From DAOTXL01 sp034434895 (GTDB taxonomy: Bacteria; Chloroflexota; Anaerolineae; JAAYZQ01): DNA of 15,330 nucleotides. Under the pieces are notes generated by a model, which saw only the letters and a program-made list of their open reading frames with translations, had not been told where the DNA came from and did not search any database. The translations under genes were made by a program, and so were the position numbers. Of this stretch, positions 6,501-13,780 are shown in pieces. The stretch covers positions 1-15,330 of the forward strand of contig DAOTYI010000303.1 of the NCBI GenBank assembly GCA_034434895.1, given 5' to 3'. The stretch's first letter is position 1; each line of letters starts with the position of its first letter.

Positions 6501-8168
6501 TTATCCCGGGTCTAGATATCCCAGTCCTTCCAGACGACTGGTGATCTCGGCTGCATCCTCGTCGGAATAGGCGAAACTGCTTTCCTGCCGGAAGTCGTAA
6601 GGTTCGGCCCGGCGGTAGCAAGGTGGAAACGTCTCCAGGTGAGCCGGATCAAAACAGTTCCGCATGACCTGGCCGTCCATGTCATCGGGGATCTGCTCTT
6701 GCAGTAAGTACAGAATAGTTGGGGCTACGTCGGTAATGTGCGCCCCGTCAGTCACCGACCCGGCCCGGATACCGGGGCCGTGGACCAGAAACAAGCCATC
6801 AGGTCGATGAAAGCCCTGAGCATCCTCTGCCTGGTGGATAATCGGCCCACCGGCAGCAGAACCGCTGATGCCCAAATAGCGATAGTTGCGGGCACTGATC
6901 AGCAGATCGGCTGCCAGCCCTGTCCAGGGACCGTGGTAGATCTCTTCGCGTTGATATACCTGATCTATGAGCGGTTGGCCGTCGGTGGGGTGACGCAAGG
7001 CTCCCATCACCTTGAGCAAATGGGCCAGCATCTCTGAGCGGGTTTCTCCACCGGTTTGGGTACATAACCGGACACCCTGCTCCAGGGGGCTGGAGAAATA
7101 GGCCCATGTGCGGGTCCAGTCAATACGCCGCCGTGGTTGGGGGTTGAACAGCGAACGGTGCCGCGCCTTGTGCCACCGCCAATAGCGCAGAACGCCCTCC
7201 GGGATCAAGGGCCGCAGCCAGCCCTTCAGGCGGCTGACACCCAACGGCTTGAAGCACAGGACTCCGTGGCGGGCCAGCCAGGCGTTGAGATCGAAGTAAC
7301 CATCCAGGGGGCCGAAACCGTGGTCGGACATCAGGCATAGATAATCCTTACCCCTCAGTCTGGCCCCCAGAACGCCCAGCATTTCGTCCATTTCCCGGTA
7401 GCAACGCAACGCTGCTTCGCGGATAACCTGGCCTTCTGGTTGGGCATAGTGCGTGCATCCTGGGTCGAGATATTTCCATAGCTTATGTTGAATGCGGTCG
7501 GGCAGGATGAACACGGCGATCAGCAGGTCCCATGGTTCATGGTCCAGCAAAAAATACAGGGCGTCCCGGCGTTGACGGAAAGCATGCAATACCTCAGCCA
7601 GGAAGCGCAGGGCATCCTCCTGAGTTTCTATATGGTAGCTCTGAGCTTCAATGTCAATCACATATTCACCGATTGCGTCCAGCAGGCGGCGACCCAATTC
7701 CGGTGGATAGATCCAATCCGCTTCCAGGCCCGGGGTCATCATCCCAGAGATTAAAAAACCGTTCACCAGCTGGGCCGGGTAGGTGACCGGGATATTGATA
7801 CAGCCAACCCGCCTGCCTTGCCGGCTCAGGATGTGCCATAAAGTCGGCGCCCGGATGGAGTAGGAGTTGATGAGGGTCAGGGGAGCGCCTGCTACCTGAA
7901 ACTGATGAAAGTCAAAAATGCCGTGCTTGCCCGGGTTCTTGCCTGTGGCAAAGGAGGTCCAGGCTGGCGGCGTGCTGGGTGGTATGGTAGATCGCAAGAT
8001 CCCCCACGCTCCGGCCTTCATCAAGGCTTGCAGGTTAGGCAGGTAGCCTTCTTCGGCCCAAGGACGAAGCAGGTCCCAGGTGGCTCCATCCAACCCGATC
8101 ACCAGAACTCGCCCTTCTGACTGGACGGCCTGACCGCCTGCCCCCCCGGTTTTCTGTCCCGGCTCCAT
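6501..8168 (-). CDS. Alkaline-phosphatase-superfamily protein (NPP/phosphodiesterase type)
   Basis: This 555-residue protein has the full metal site of the nucleotide pyrophosphatase/phosphodiesterase branch of the alkaline phosphatase superfamily. Asp27 lies in VIGLDGATWD. The presumed nucleophile is Thr66 in PPSTPPAWTSFATGKNPGKHG, and DRIQH contributes Asp224 and His228. SDHGFG contributes Asp282 and His283, and the last His is His454 in FHRPDG. This predicts a two-zinc hydrolase of phosphate mono- or diesters, or a transferase. No signal peptide or membrane segment is visible, so it should be cytoplasmic. The frame stays open to 8621 over the flippase gene, but ATG 8168, 5 nt after the flippase stop and preceded by GAGGAGG, is clearly the start. 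A paralogue opens the visible cluster at 13781-15330. The substrate is unknown; a nucleotide-sugar, a lipid-phosphate intermediate or a phosphodiester substituent are candidates. Confidence 0.9.
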   Translation of the reverse strand: MEPGQKTGGAGGQAVQSEGRVLVIGLDGATWDLLRPWAEEGYLPNLQALMKAGAWGILRSTIPPSTPPAWTSFATGKNPGKHGIFDFHQFQVAGAPLTLINSYSIRAPTLWHILSRQGRRVGCINIPVTYPAQLVNGFLISGMMTPGLEADWIYPPELGRRLLDAIGEYVIDIEAQSYHIETQEDALRFLAEVLHAFRQRRDALYFLLDHEPWDLLIAVFILPDRIQHKLWKYLDPGCTHYAQPEGQVIREAALRCYREMDEMLGVLGARLRGKDYLCLMSDHGFGPLDGYFDLNAWLARHGVLCFKPLGVSRLKGWLRPLIPEGVLRYWRWHKARHRSLFNPQPRRRIDWTRTWAYFSSPLEQGVRLCTQTGGETRSEMLAHLLKVMGALRHPTDGQPLIDQVYQREEIYHGPWTGLAADLLISARNYRYLGISGSAAGGPIIHQAEDAQGFHRPDGLFLVHGPGIRAGSVTDGAHITDVAPTILYLLQEQIPDDMDGQVMRNCFDPAHLETFPPCYRRAEPYDFRQESSFAYSDEDAAEITSRLEGLGYLDPG

Positions 8169-8173
8169 CTCTG

Positions 8174-9637
8174 CTACCCTCCTCTGGAAGCTGCACGCTG
8201 CACCGTCCTGTGCAGCAGGGCTACATCCTCTTGGGGAAGGGCCCGGAGCAGAAACAGGAGCGCTCCATACAGACCGGTACCAACAGCCAGCAATACGATA
8301 AAATTTCCTTTTTTGAACAGAAACAGGAATAGGGCCAACAGTGCTGCGCACAGGGCTGGCCTGATCAATGACCAAAGTGTATCCCAGCCAGCAGCGCGGC
8401 AATGCACGGCCCAGCCGAAGGTGAGGACTGCCACCAGAGACCGGGCCAGGAGCATGGCCCAACTGGTGGCAATGTAGCTCCCGGTGGGAACCCACCAGAA
8501 GCCCAATCCCAGGTTGAGCGCAATACCCAAGAGCAGAAACCAGGGGATGACCTGTTGTTGATTGCGCACAAAGATCGAACGGCTGAGCACCTGAGTGATG
8601 CCCACCGGTACCAAAGCCCACAGCAGGATGCGCAAAGCCGACTCCACACCTGCATATTGATGGCCAAATACCACCTGACCCAACGGTTGAGCCAGCGCCG
8701 TACCCAGCACGGCAACGGGCAACATGGCGACGACCAGATAGCGCACCGACCTGGCAGTCAAAGTTTCCAGAACGGTGTGCTGCAGTTTGTCGGTGGACAG
8801 GCTGGACATCACCGGGAAGATGGCCGTAGCGTAACTGAAGATCAGGGTGAGCCCAAATTGGGCCAGCCGCGAAGCCGCGCGATACAGCCCCACTGCTGTC
8901 TCATCTTGTAGCTTAGATAGGAGGAGAAGGTCGCTGTTCAGCAGAATGGTACTCAAAATGCTGATCAAGATAAAGCTGATTGATTCGCGGGCCAGATGTA
9001 ACCCCAGCTTAAAATTCATGTCTGTGCGTGACCAATGGCCAGGGATGGACAAATAGCGGTGGCCAAAATAGAAATAGAGTAGCACAACAAACAGTTCCAC
9101 CGTCACAATCACCCAGGCCACCCCCAACAGGCTGGGTTTCCAGAGCAGAACTCCCAGGCCGAGACCCAACTGGATGGTGTAGGCGATTAAGGTCGTGTAG
9201 CTGATGTAGCGCATCTGTTCCAGACCCTGGCACAGGCTTTCCTGCACAAAGGAGATCGAATAGGGGACAAGCATCAACCCCACCACATAGATGGCCTGCA
9301 TCGTCCGCCGGTCATAGTCCAACAGATGAGCGATGCCAATCAGTCCCACCCAGGCCACCAACGAGACCGGGACAGTCAGACTGGTGACACTGAAAAAGAA
9401 GCGGTTCACCAAACTGGGTTGGCGGGCAACCTCGCGCACCAGCAGGTTTTGTAGTCCCATGTTTGAAAAAGTGATAAAGATGGTTACCAACGACATGACC
9501 ACACCGTAGCGACCGAAATCCTCGACTCCCAGTTTGCGGGCTACCAGGACAGCAAAGGCCATGGATAGAAACTGTCTGCCAAATTTGGCCAGGATCATAG
9601 CGACGGTGTTGACTGCAATACGTTTAGTAAGGCTCAT
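8174..9637 (-). CDS. Wzx-type polysaccharide flippase
   Basis: This 487-residue, highly hydrophobic protein with about a dozen or more membrane segments belongs to the MATE/MVF-related polysaccharide transporter group. The N-terminus (KRIAVNTVAMILAKFGRQF, then ARKLGVEDFGRYGVV and NMGLQNLLVREVAR) matches the first two transmembrane helices and amphipathic loop of Wzx/RfbX proteins. LVPYSISFVQESLCQGLEQM and ALLARSLVAVLTFGWAVHC are typical later segments. Such proteins move polyprenyl-diphosphate-linked oligosaccharides from the inner to the outer leaflet of the membrane. The length is normal for the family. The start has AAGAGG just upstream, with only 2 nt of spacing. The neighbours, an O-antigen ligase-like protein and several glycosyltransferases, fit a Wzx-dependent export route rather than an ABC route, and no ABC transporter is present. 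Confidence 0.94.
   Translation of the reverse strand: MSLTKRIAVNTVAMILAKFGRQFLSMAFAVLVARKLGVEDFGRYGVVMSLVTIFITFSNMGLQNLLVREVARQPSLVNRFFFSVTSLTVPVSLVAWVGLIGIAHLLDYDRRTMQAIYVVGLMLVPYSISFVQESLCQGLEQMRYISYTTLIAYTIQLGLGLGVLLWKPSLLGVAWVIVTVELFVVLLYFYFGHRYLSIPGHWSRTDMNFKLGLHLARESISFILISILSTILLNSDLLLLSKLQDETAVGLYRAASRLAQFGLTLIFSYATAIFPVMSSLSTDKLQHTVLETLTARSVRYLVVAMLPVAVLGTALAQPLGQVVFGHQYAGVESALRILLWALVPVGITQVLSRSIFVRNQQQVIPWFLLLGIALNLGLGFWWVPTGSYIATSWAMLLARSLVAVLTFGWAVHCRAAGWDTLWSLIRPALCAALLALFLFLFKKGNFIVLLAVGTGLYGALLFLLRALPQEDVALLHRTVQRAASRGG
8177..8184 (-). promoter_or_regulatory. Ribosome binding site fixing the start of the AP-superfamily gene
   Basis: GAGGAGGG on the minus strand lies 8 nt before ATG 8168 and overlaps the last codons of the flippase gene. 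It decides against the 151-codon upstream extension of the frame, which has low-complexity translation and lies antiphase over a well-conserved membrane protein. Confidence 0.75.
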
Positions 9638-9649
9638 ATCCTCTTCTCT

Positions 9650-9755
9650 CTGAGAGCCGGTCTGAAAACCACTAAGGACACAAAGAATTTCTATTCATTC
9701 CTTCTCATTCTTTTGTCGTGTGCTTTCGTGGTAGATTTTTCAGACAGGCTCTGAG
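9650..9755. repeat. Imperfect ~106-bp inverted repeat, MITE- or REP-like
   Basis: The left end, CTGAGAGCCGGTCTGAAAA (from 9650), and the complement of the right end, CTCAGAGCCTGTCTGAAAA (from 9755), agree at 17 of 19 positions. The match continues inward with gaps: CCACTAAGGACACA (9669-9682) against CCACGAAAGCACACG in the other arm. The unmatched centre is about 24 nt (roughly 9689-9712). The whole unit can fold as one long hairpin. It fills nearly all of the flippase/O-antigen ligase intergenic space and runs 51 nt into the ligase reading frame. There is no transposase and I see no clear target duplication. The CCACnAAnG-ACACnAAG core resembles short dispersed repeats that I have seen in environmental bacterial genomes. 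No second copy lies in this window. Confidence 0.7.
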
Positions 9756-11279
9756 GCCGCTATCGTCGATCCACCATTTGTCGGAGACGAGACCATCAAT
9801 CTGGTGTGGCATGGTAGCCGGCAACGCCCAGAGGAACCCGGCCAGGAACCAGAATAGTTGATAAATGGCATCAATACGATAGGCCCAACCCAACAGGCTG
9901 TGACTGAAAAAGGCGATGAACCCGGCCAGCAACCCACCCGCCAACCGGGCCTGAAGCCCGCTGCCAGGACGCCAGGTGCGCCAGGCACGCCATACCACCG
10001 CGCCCATGACCGCAGTGAAAGCGATGAACCCCAGGAATCCAGTCTCGGCGGCCATCAGGACGAATTCGTTGTGTACCGGCGCGATCCAGCGGCTGGAGAT
10101 GCCGCTCACATCGAAATCGGGCAGCCGTTCAACAAAGTTGTTGAGACCAATGCCGATAAGCGGGTGGGCCTTGATCATCTCCCAGGCATCGAGCAGCAGG
10201 GCGAGGCGTGAATTTGTCGCCGCGGGGGAAGAGAGAAAGAGGCGGGAGGTGATCAGATCGCCAAAGAAGAGATAGATCAGGCCAAGGGTGCCGGCCAGGA
10301 CTCCCAGGATTGCAAGCCGGGAACGCCATCTAAGCTGCCAACGCACATTCTGCAGCACGACCAGCACAATGCCAATGCCCAGCGCCACCCAACCGCCCCG
10401 CGAGAAGGTCAGAATCATGGCCACGCTCCCCAGGGCGAAAGCTGCGATGCCCCATCCGGTCAGCAGACGGTTGGGCCGGGCCAGGAAAAGGGTCAGGGCC
10501 AGGGGGAGCAACAGTTCCAGATAGCGGGCCAGGGTGTTCGAGGAACCAAACAGGCCGCCACTCCTGAAGAACCGTTCGCCCGCCAGAACGACCATCTCTT
10601 CCTCTTGAGCTTCACCGAAAACCGCAAGATTCAACAGCCCCCCTCTCTGCTGTTGGGCCAGAGCCAATGCCCCCTGGGCCAGGACCCCTATCAGCAGACA
10701 GATCACTACGTCCTGGATGTCGCGCTCCTGCCGCACATGATGCCGGACATAGAAAAACAGAAGCAACCCCTTGACCATGCGCAGCAACTCAAAGGCGGTC
10801 AACACCGGATACAAGGCATTGAGGAGAGAAACCGTGCTGAGCAAGATCAGGGTGGCTATCAGAAGGTCCATGCGGTTGATCCTGGGCATCGGTTGCCGAC
10901 CCAACACTATCTCCATTGCCCAGATCAACAACAATGCCGCCAGCAGCAGGTCCATCAGAGAGACAACGACCGTAGCCGGCATTCCCCCGGTGTGGGGAGG
11001 GGCAGGGAACAGCCGGAAGTCAATCCGCCACGACAGGGACAGGACCAGGGTGATGAACAGCAGGCGCTCCTTATTCCTGACCAGGAGGAAGGCCAGGCCG
11101 GCCAGCAGGCCCAACACCAGGAACGCCGACCACCACTCTCCTGCTCGCCGGGCGATCCAGGTCACAGCCAGGCTGCCCGTGGCCGCAACCACCAATCCGG
11201 TGATATAGAGAAGGGTATGGTTGGTCAGCACCCTTTGCCGACCATGAGATCTGTTCGCCACGTCCATCGGCTCTGTCAC
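9705..11279 (-). CDS. O-antigen ligase/polymerase-like membrane protein (Wzy_C family)
   Basis: This is a 524-residue multi-pass protein, with roughly eleven or twelve hydrophobic segments, of the O-antigen ligase/Wzy family. Diagnostic features are TFSRGGWVALGIGIVL (291-306) and the large extracytoplasmic loop containing NSRLALLLDAWEMIKAHPLIGIGLNNF. VHNEFVLMAAETGFLGF (402-418) follows, with the conserved His403-Asn404 and Glu412. It probably polymerises repeat units or ligates the glycan to its acceptor outside the membrane. The start is GTG 11279; ATG 11267 (residue 5) is an alternative and neither has a strong ribosome binding site. The last 16 residues (LRACLKN to TTKE) and the stop are encoded by the inverted repeat at 9650-9755, so the native C-terminus after about residue 508 has been replaced or extended. 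The loss is in a terminal tail, beyond the last membrane segment, and probably harmless. Confidence 0.9.
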   Translation of the reverse strand: MTEPMDVANRSHGRQRVLTNHTLLYITGLVVAATGSLAVTWIARRAGEWWSAFLVLGLLAGLAFLLVRNKERLLFITLVLSLSWRIDFRLFPAPPHTGGMPATVVVSLMDLLLAALLLIWAMEIVLGRQPMPRINRMDLLIATLILLSTVSLLNALYPVLTAFELLRMVKGLLLFFYVRHHVRQERDIQDVVICLLIGVLAQGALALAQQQRGGLLNLAVFGEAQEEEMVVLAGERFFRSGGLFGSSNTLARYLELLLPLALTLFLARPNRLLTGWGIAAFALGSVAMILTFSRGGWVALGIGIVLVVLQNVRWQLRWRSRLAILGVLAGTLGLIYLFFGDLITSRLFLSSPAATNSRLALLLDAWEMIKAHPLIGIGLNNFVERLPDFDVSGISSRWIAPVHNEFVLMAAETGFLGFIAFTAVMGAVVWRAWRTWRPGSGLQARLAGGLLAGFIAFFSHSLLGWAYRIDAIYQLFWFLAGFLWALPATMPHQIDGLVSDKWWIDDSGLRACLKNLPRKHTTKE

Positions 11280-11319
11280 TCGCCAGCTTCCATCCCGGAT
11301 ACTCTAACCCCCCGGTTCA

Positions 11320-13779
11320 TTACTTCTCCGGAGTACGCAGTCTGGCCAGGTGTTCCGCCGCCTCGCGGCGGAATCGCGCCTCAGGCTGCAGGGTCAGCAT
11401 ATGCTCCCACATGGCAATGGCCTGCTCTGTGTCGCCCAGCGCCTCATAGGTCAGCGCCAACCCACGGTAGATGTGGGGATGCTCCAAGTCGGCCCGGGCG
11501 CTCTGGTAGGTGGCAAGGGCCTGGTCCCATTGCCCTTGGGCGCGATAAGCCTCGGCCAGGAGATAGCGATACCAGGGAAGATCGGGCCGCAAATTGATGG
11601 CTTCCTGAAAAGCTTCAGCCGCCTGGGCGGGTTGTCCCTGGGCCAGGTAGACCTGGCCTGACTGCGACCAGGCGTGGGCGCTGTCAGGCATGATGACCAG
11701 GGCTTGCCGGTAGGCTGCGACCGCCGCCGCCAGGTCCCCCTGCTTCCTGAACAAGCCCCCCAGTTCCAGGTATACCTGGCCTGCCTGGTGGTCAGTCATA
11801 CCACTCAATGCCTGTTGGTAATGGTCAATGGCTTTTTCGGTCTCGCCGGCCAGCCGATAGACATCACCCAGCCGCCGCTGATACCAGAACTGCTCGCGAT
11901 AGTCCGGGTTCAACGTAACAGCGCGGACATACTCGGTCAGGGCTTCGTCCGCTTGCTCGTTGGCGATGAAAGCGTCACCCTGCAACAGGTGATACCATCC
12001 CCGATCAGGTTGTATCTCGCTCGCCCAACCGGTGAGGTCTTGGGCCACATACGCCTGCCCCAACTGCAACCAGATGCTGCCGCCACTGGTTGTAGTGGCC
12101 ACCCGCTCGTGGTCGGGTATTGACCCCGCGAAATCCTGTTTCTCAAAAACGATGGCCCCCAGGGCTGTGTAAAGCTGTTGCAGCCTGGTTTTTACCTCTG
12201 GCCGTTCCCCGTATGGCCTGAATTGTTGTATACACTTTTGGATGATACGGATGGCATCGTCCACCACAGAAACATGGAGCCGGCTATCTGCACTCCTTTG
12301 GACCACGATTAAATTTTCAAACGGCTTGACGATGAAATATTTTCCCAGGGATTTGCTCACCTGAGAGGGGTAGATGACCCACCACACCCCCCGATCGGCG
12401 TACGAGACCTTAGCGACGGCCCTGCCTGCCGAGGCCGAATTCAAATAGATCCATTCGACATTCTGGATATCATTGCCGAAATAGTACGATATTCCCAACT
12501 TCCCTACCGGCGCAGGAGTCTGGATGATCACGTCGCCTGGACGCACATTCTCTTTCAGGTAATGGATTGCCCCTTTCCAATCAATATAGTGGGCCGGAGT
12601 AGCATATTTTCCAAGGGAAAGGATATATATCCCTCCCACGATCACCGGTACAATGCCAGGGACCAGCCTCTGAAATCTGGAGTTGGAATACCTCGTCCCC
12701 ACAACCCGCCCGAACCATTGGCCAATGGTCGTAGTTCCCCTGGCGACAAACAATAGATAAACCGGTAGAAGGTAAATAAAAAATCTCACGGCATAATATT
12801 GAGGACCGGGCCCGGTGATGAGAAAAAAGGCCAGGGGCACGGCAACCAACAACGCCGGCAAGAAGGCCAGTTCTTTCGAAGACAGAAGGCCAAGCAGAAA
12901 CAAACCCACCAGGAGATAGTCAGCCGGCCTGTGGACACTGTTCAGGCTGTTCAGGACCTCCCCACAAAAATGGAGGAGCAGGAGAAGTGGAGCAGAACCA
13001 GGGGCCTGGACCGCTTTGCCGAGCGCAGCACGCAAAGCCGGGAACCTGGGGATATAGAAAATGCCGATAGCCGCCAGGAAGATGACCAACCCCAACAGAT
13101 AGCCGCCAGCGCTTCTCCAGTTGTGTGTCCGCGCCCCACGATCCACTTGCCTTTTCCGCAGGAAAAACAGGCCAGCAAAGATGGCTTCACTGCTCAGGAC
13201 AAAAAAGGCAGAATAGTGGTTATAAAGGTTTAGAATGGTCGAGAATGCGAAACCGAACCACGACTTTTTGTCGTTCTTTGTCAGGGCTCTATACAGGAAC
13301 AACAGCGACAGGAGGGAAAAAAGCAGCAGGAGTGAATAGTATTTTGCCTCCTGGCTATGAAACCGGTAGAATGGAGAAAGAGACAGGAACAGGGCAGCGA
13401 GCAGCCCCTCTTGCATTCCGAACATCATCCTCCCCGTCTGATACAGGACCGGGATCGCCAGGATGCCTGCAACAGCCGAAGTGAGGCGGACAATGAACTC
13501 GCTTTTGTCGAACCAGGCGATGAGAAAATGATTGATCAGATTGGTCAGGACATGGGCCGGCTTTTTCAGCAGTTGGACGGCACTCATCTCCCAGCGCTGG
13601 GCAAGCACCAGCTCATCCTGATACAGGCTTCTTTCGCCGAGATCATGCATGACCAGGACCATAGCGACAAGGATCACGGCCAGCAGGGCAAACTCGAAGA
13701 ACCCCTGGCGGAGCAACGCTTCTCTCCTCAATGTCGGTTTTCCCCGATCACCCGGTTGGCAGGTGCCAGGATGGGCCAT
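11320..13779 (-). CDS. GT-C (PMT/ArnT-like) glycosyltransferase fused to C-terminal TPR array
   Basis: This 819-residue membrane protein uses a polyprenyl-phosphate sugar donor, judging by its GT-C features. The first extracytoplasmic loop has ERSLYQDELVLAQRW with the probable catalytic Asp55-Glu56. PFYRFHSQEAKYYSLLLL (136-153) matches the second conserved segment of PMT_2/GT39/GT83 proteins. About ten hydrophobic segments run to residue ~390, and a soluble domain (about 391-500) follows with the WKGAIHYLKENVRPGDVII pattern seen in relatives. Residues about 565-806 form roughly six or seven tetratricopeptide repeats (for example GDLAAAVAAYRQALVIMPDS and GQPAQAAEAFQEAINLRPDL). ATG 13779 follows the upstream stop by 1 nt (TAATATG). 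ATG 13791, four codons earlier, is possible; a still longer start at 13863 lies inside the upstream gene and is rejected. Sugar and acceptor are unknown. Confidence 0.88.
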   Translation of the reverse strand: MAHPGTCQPGDRGKPTLRREALLRQGFFEFALLAVILVAMVLVMHDLGERSLYQDELVLAQRWEMSAVQLLKKPAHVLTNLINHFLIAWFDKSEFIVRLTSAVAGILAIPVLYQTGRMMFGMQEGLLAALFLSLSPFYRFHSQEAKYYSLLLLFSLLSLLFLYRALTKNDKKSWFGFAFSTILNLYNHYSAFFVLSSEAIFAGLFFLRKRQVDRGARTHNWRSAGGYLLGLVIFLAAIGIFYIPRFPALRAALGKAVQAPGSAPLLLLLHFCGEVLNSLNSVHRPADYLLVGLFLLGLLSSKELAFLPALLVAVPLAFFLITGPGPQYYAVRFFIYLLPVYLLFVARGTTTIGQWFGRVVGTRYSNSRFQRLVPGIVPVIVGGIYILSLGKYATPAHYIDWKGAIHYLKENVRPGDVIIQTPAPVGKLGISYYFGNDIQNVEWIYLNSASAGRAVAKVSYADRGVWWVIYPSQVSKSLGKYFIVKPFENLIVVQRSADSRLHVSVVDDAIRIIQKCIQQFRPYGERPEVKTRLQQLYTALGAIVFEKQDFAGSIPDHERVATTTSGGSIWLQLGQAYVAQDLTGWASEIQPDRGWYHLLQGDAFIANEQADEALTEYVRAVTLNPDYREQFWYQRRLGDVYRLAGETEKAIDHYQQALSGMTDHQAGQVYLELGGLFRKQGDLAAAVAAYRQALVIMPDSAHAWSQSGQVYLAQGQPAQAAEAFQEAINLRPDLPWYRYLLAEAYRAQGQWDQALATYQSARADLEHPHIYRGLALTYEALGDTEQAIAMWEHMLTLQPEARFRREAAEHLARLRTPEK

Positions 13780-13780
13780 A

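Noticed and set aside
8169..8621. N-terminal extension of 151 codons on the AP-superfamily gene
   Set aside because: It lies entirely over the conserved flippase gene in another frame, translates to Gly/Ser/Pro/Arg-rich text, and a strong GAGGAGGG precedes ATG 8168.
11306..11317. AACCCCCCGGTT short stem-loop between the GT-C and O-antigen ligase-like genes
   Set aside because: Only four base pairs with a C/G-only loop and no U-tract; the 40-nt gap otherwise shows nothing distinctive.
10605..11597. Long plus-strand reading frame of 330 codons, and similar frames opposite the glycan genes
   Set aside because: These are Gln/Arg/Pro/His-rich antisense translations of conserved minus-strand proteins, a by-product of high G+C, with no family features or ribosome binding sites.
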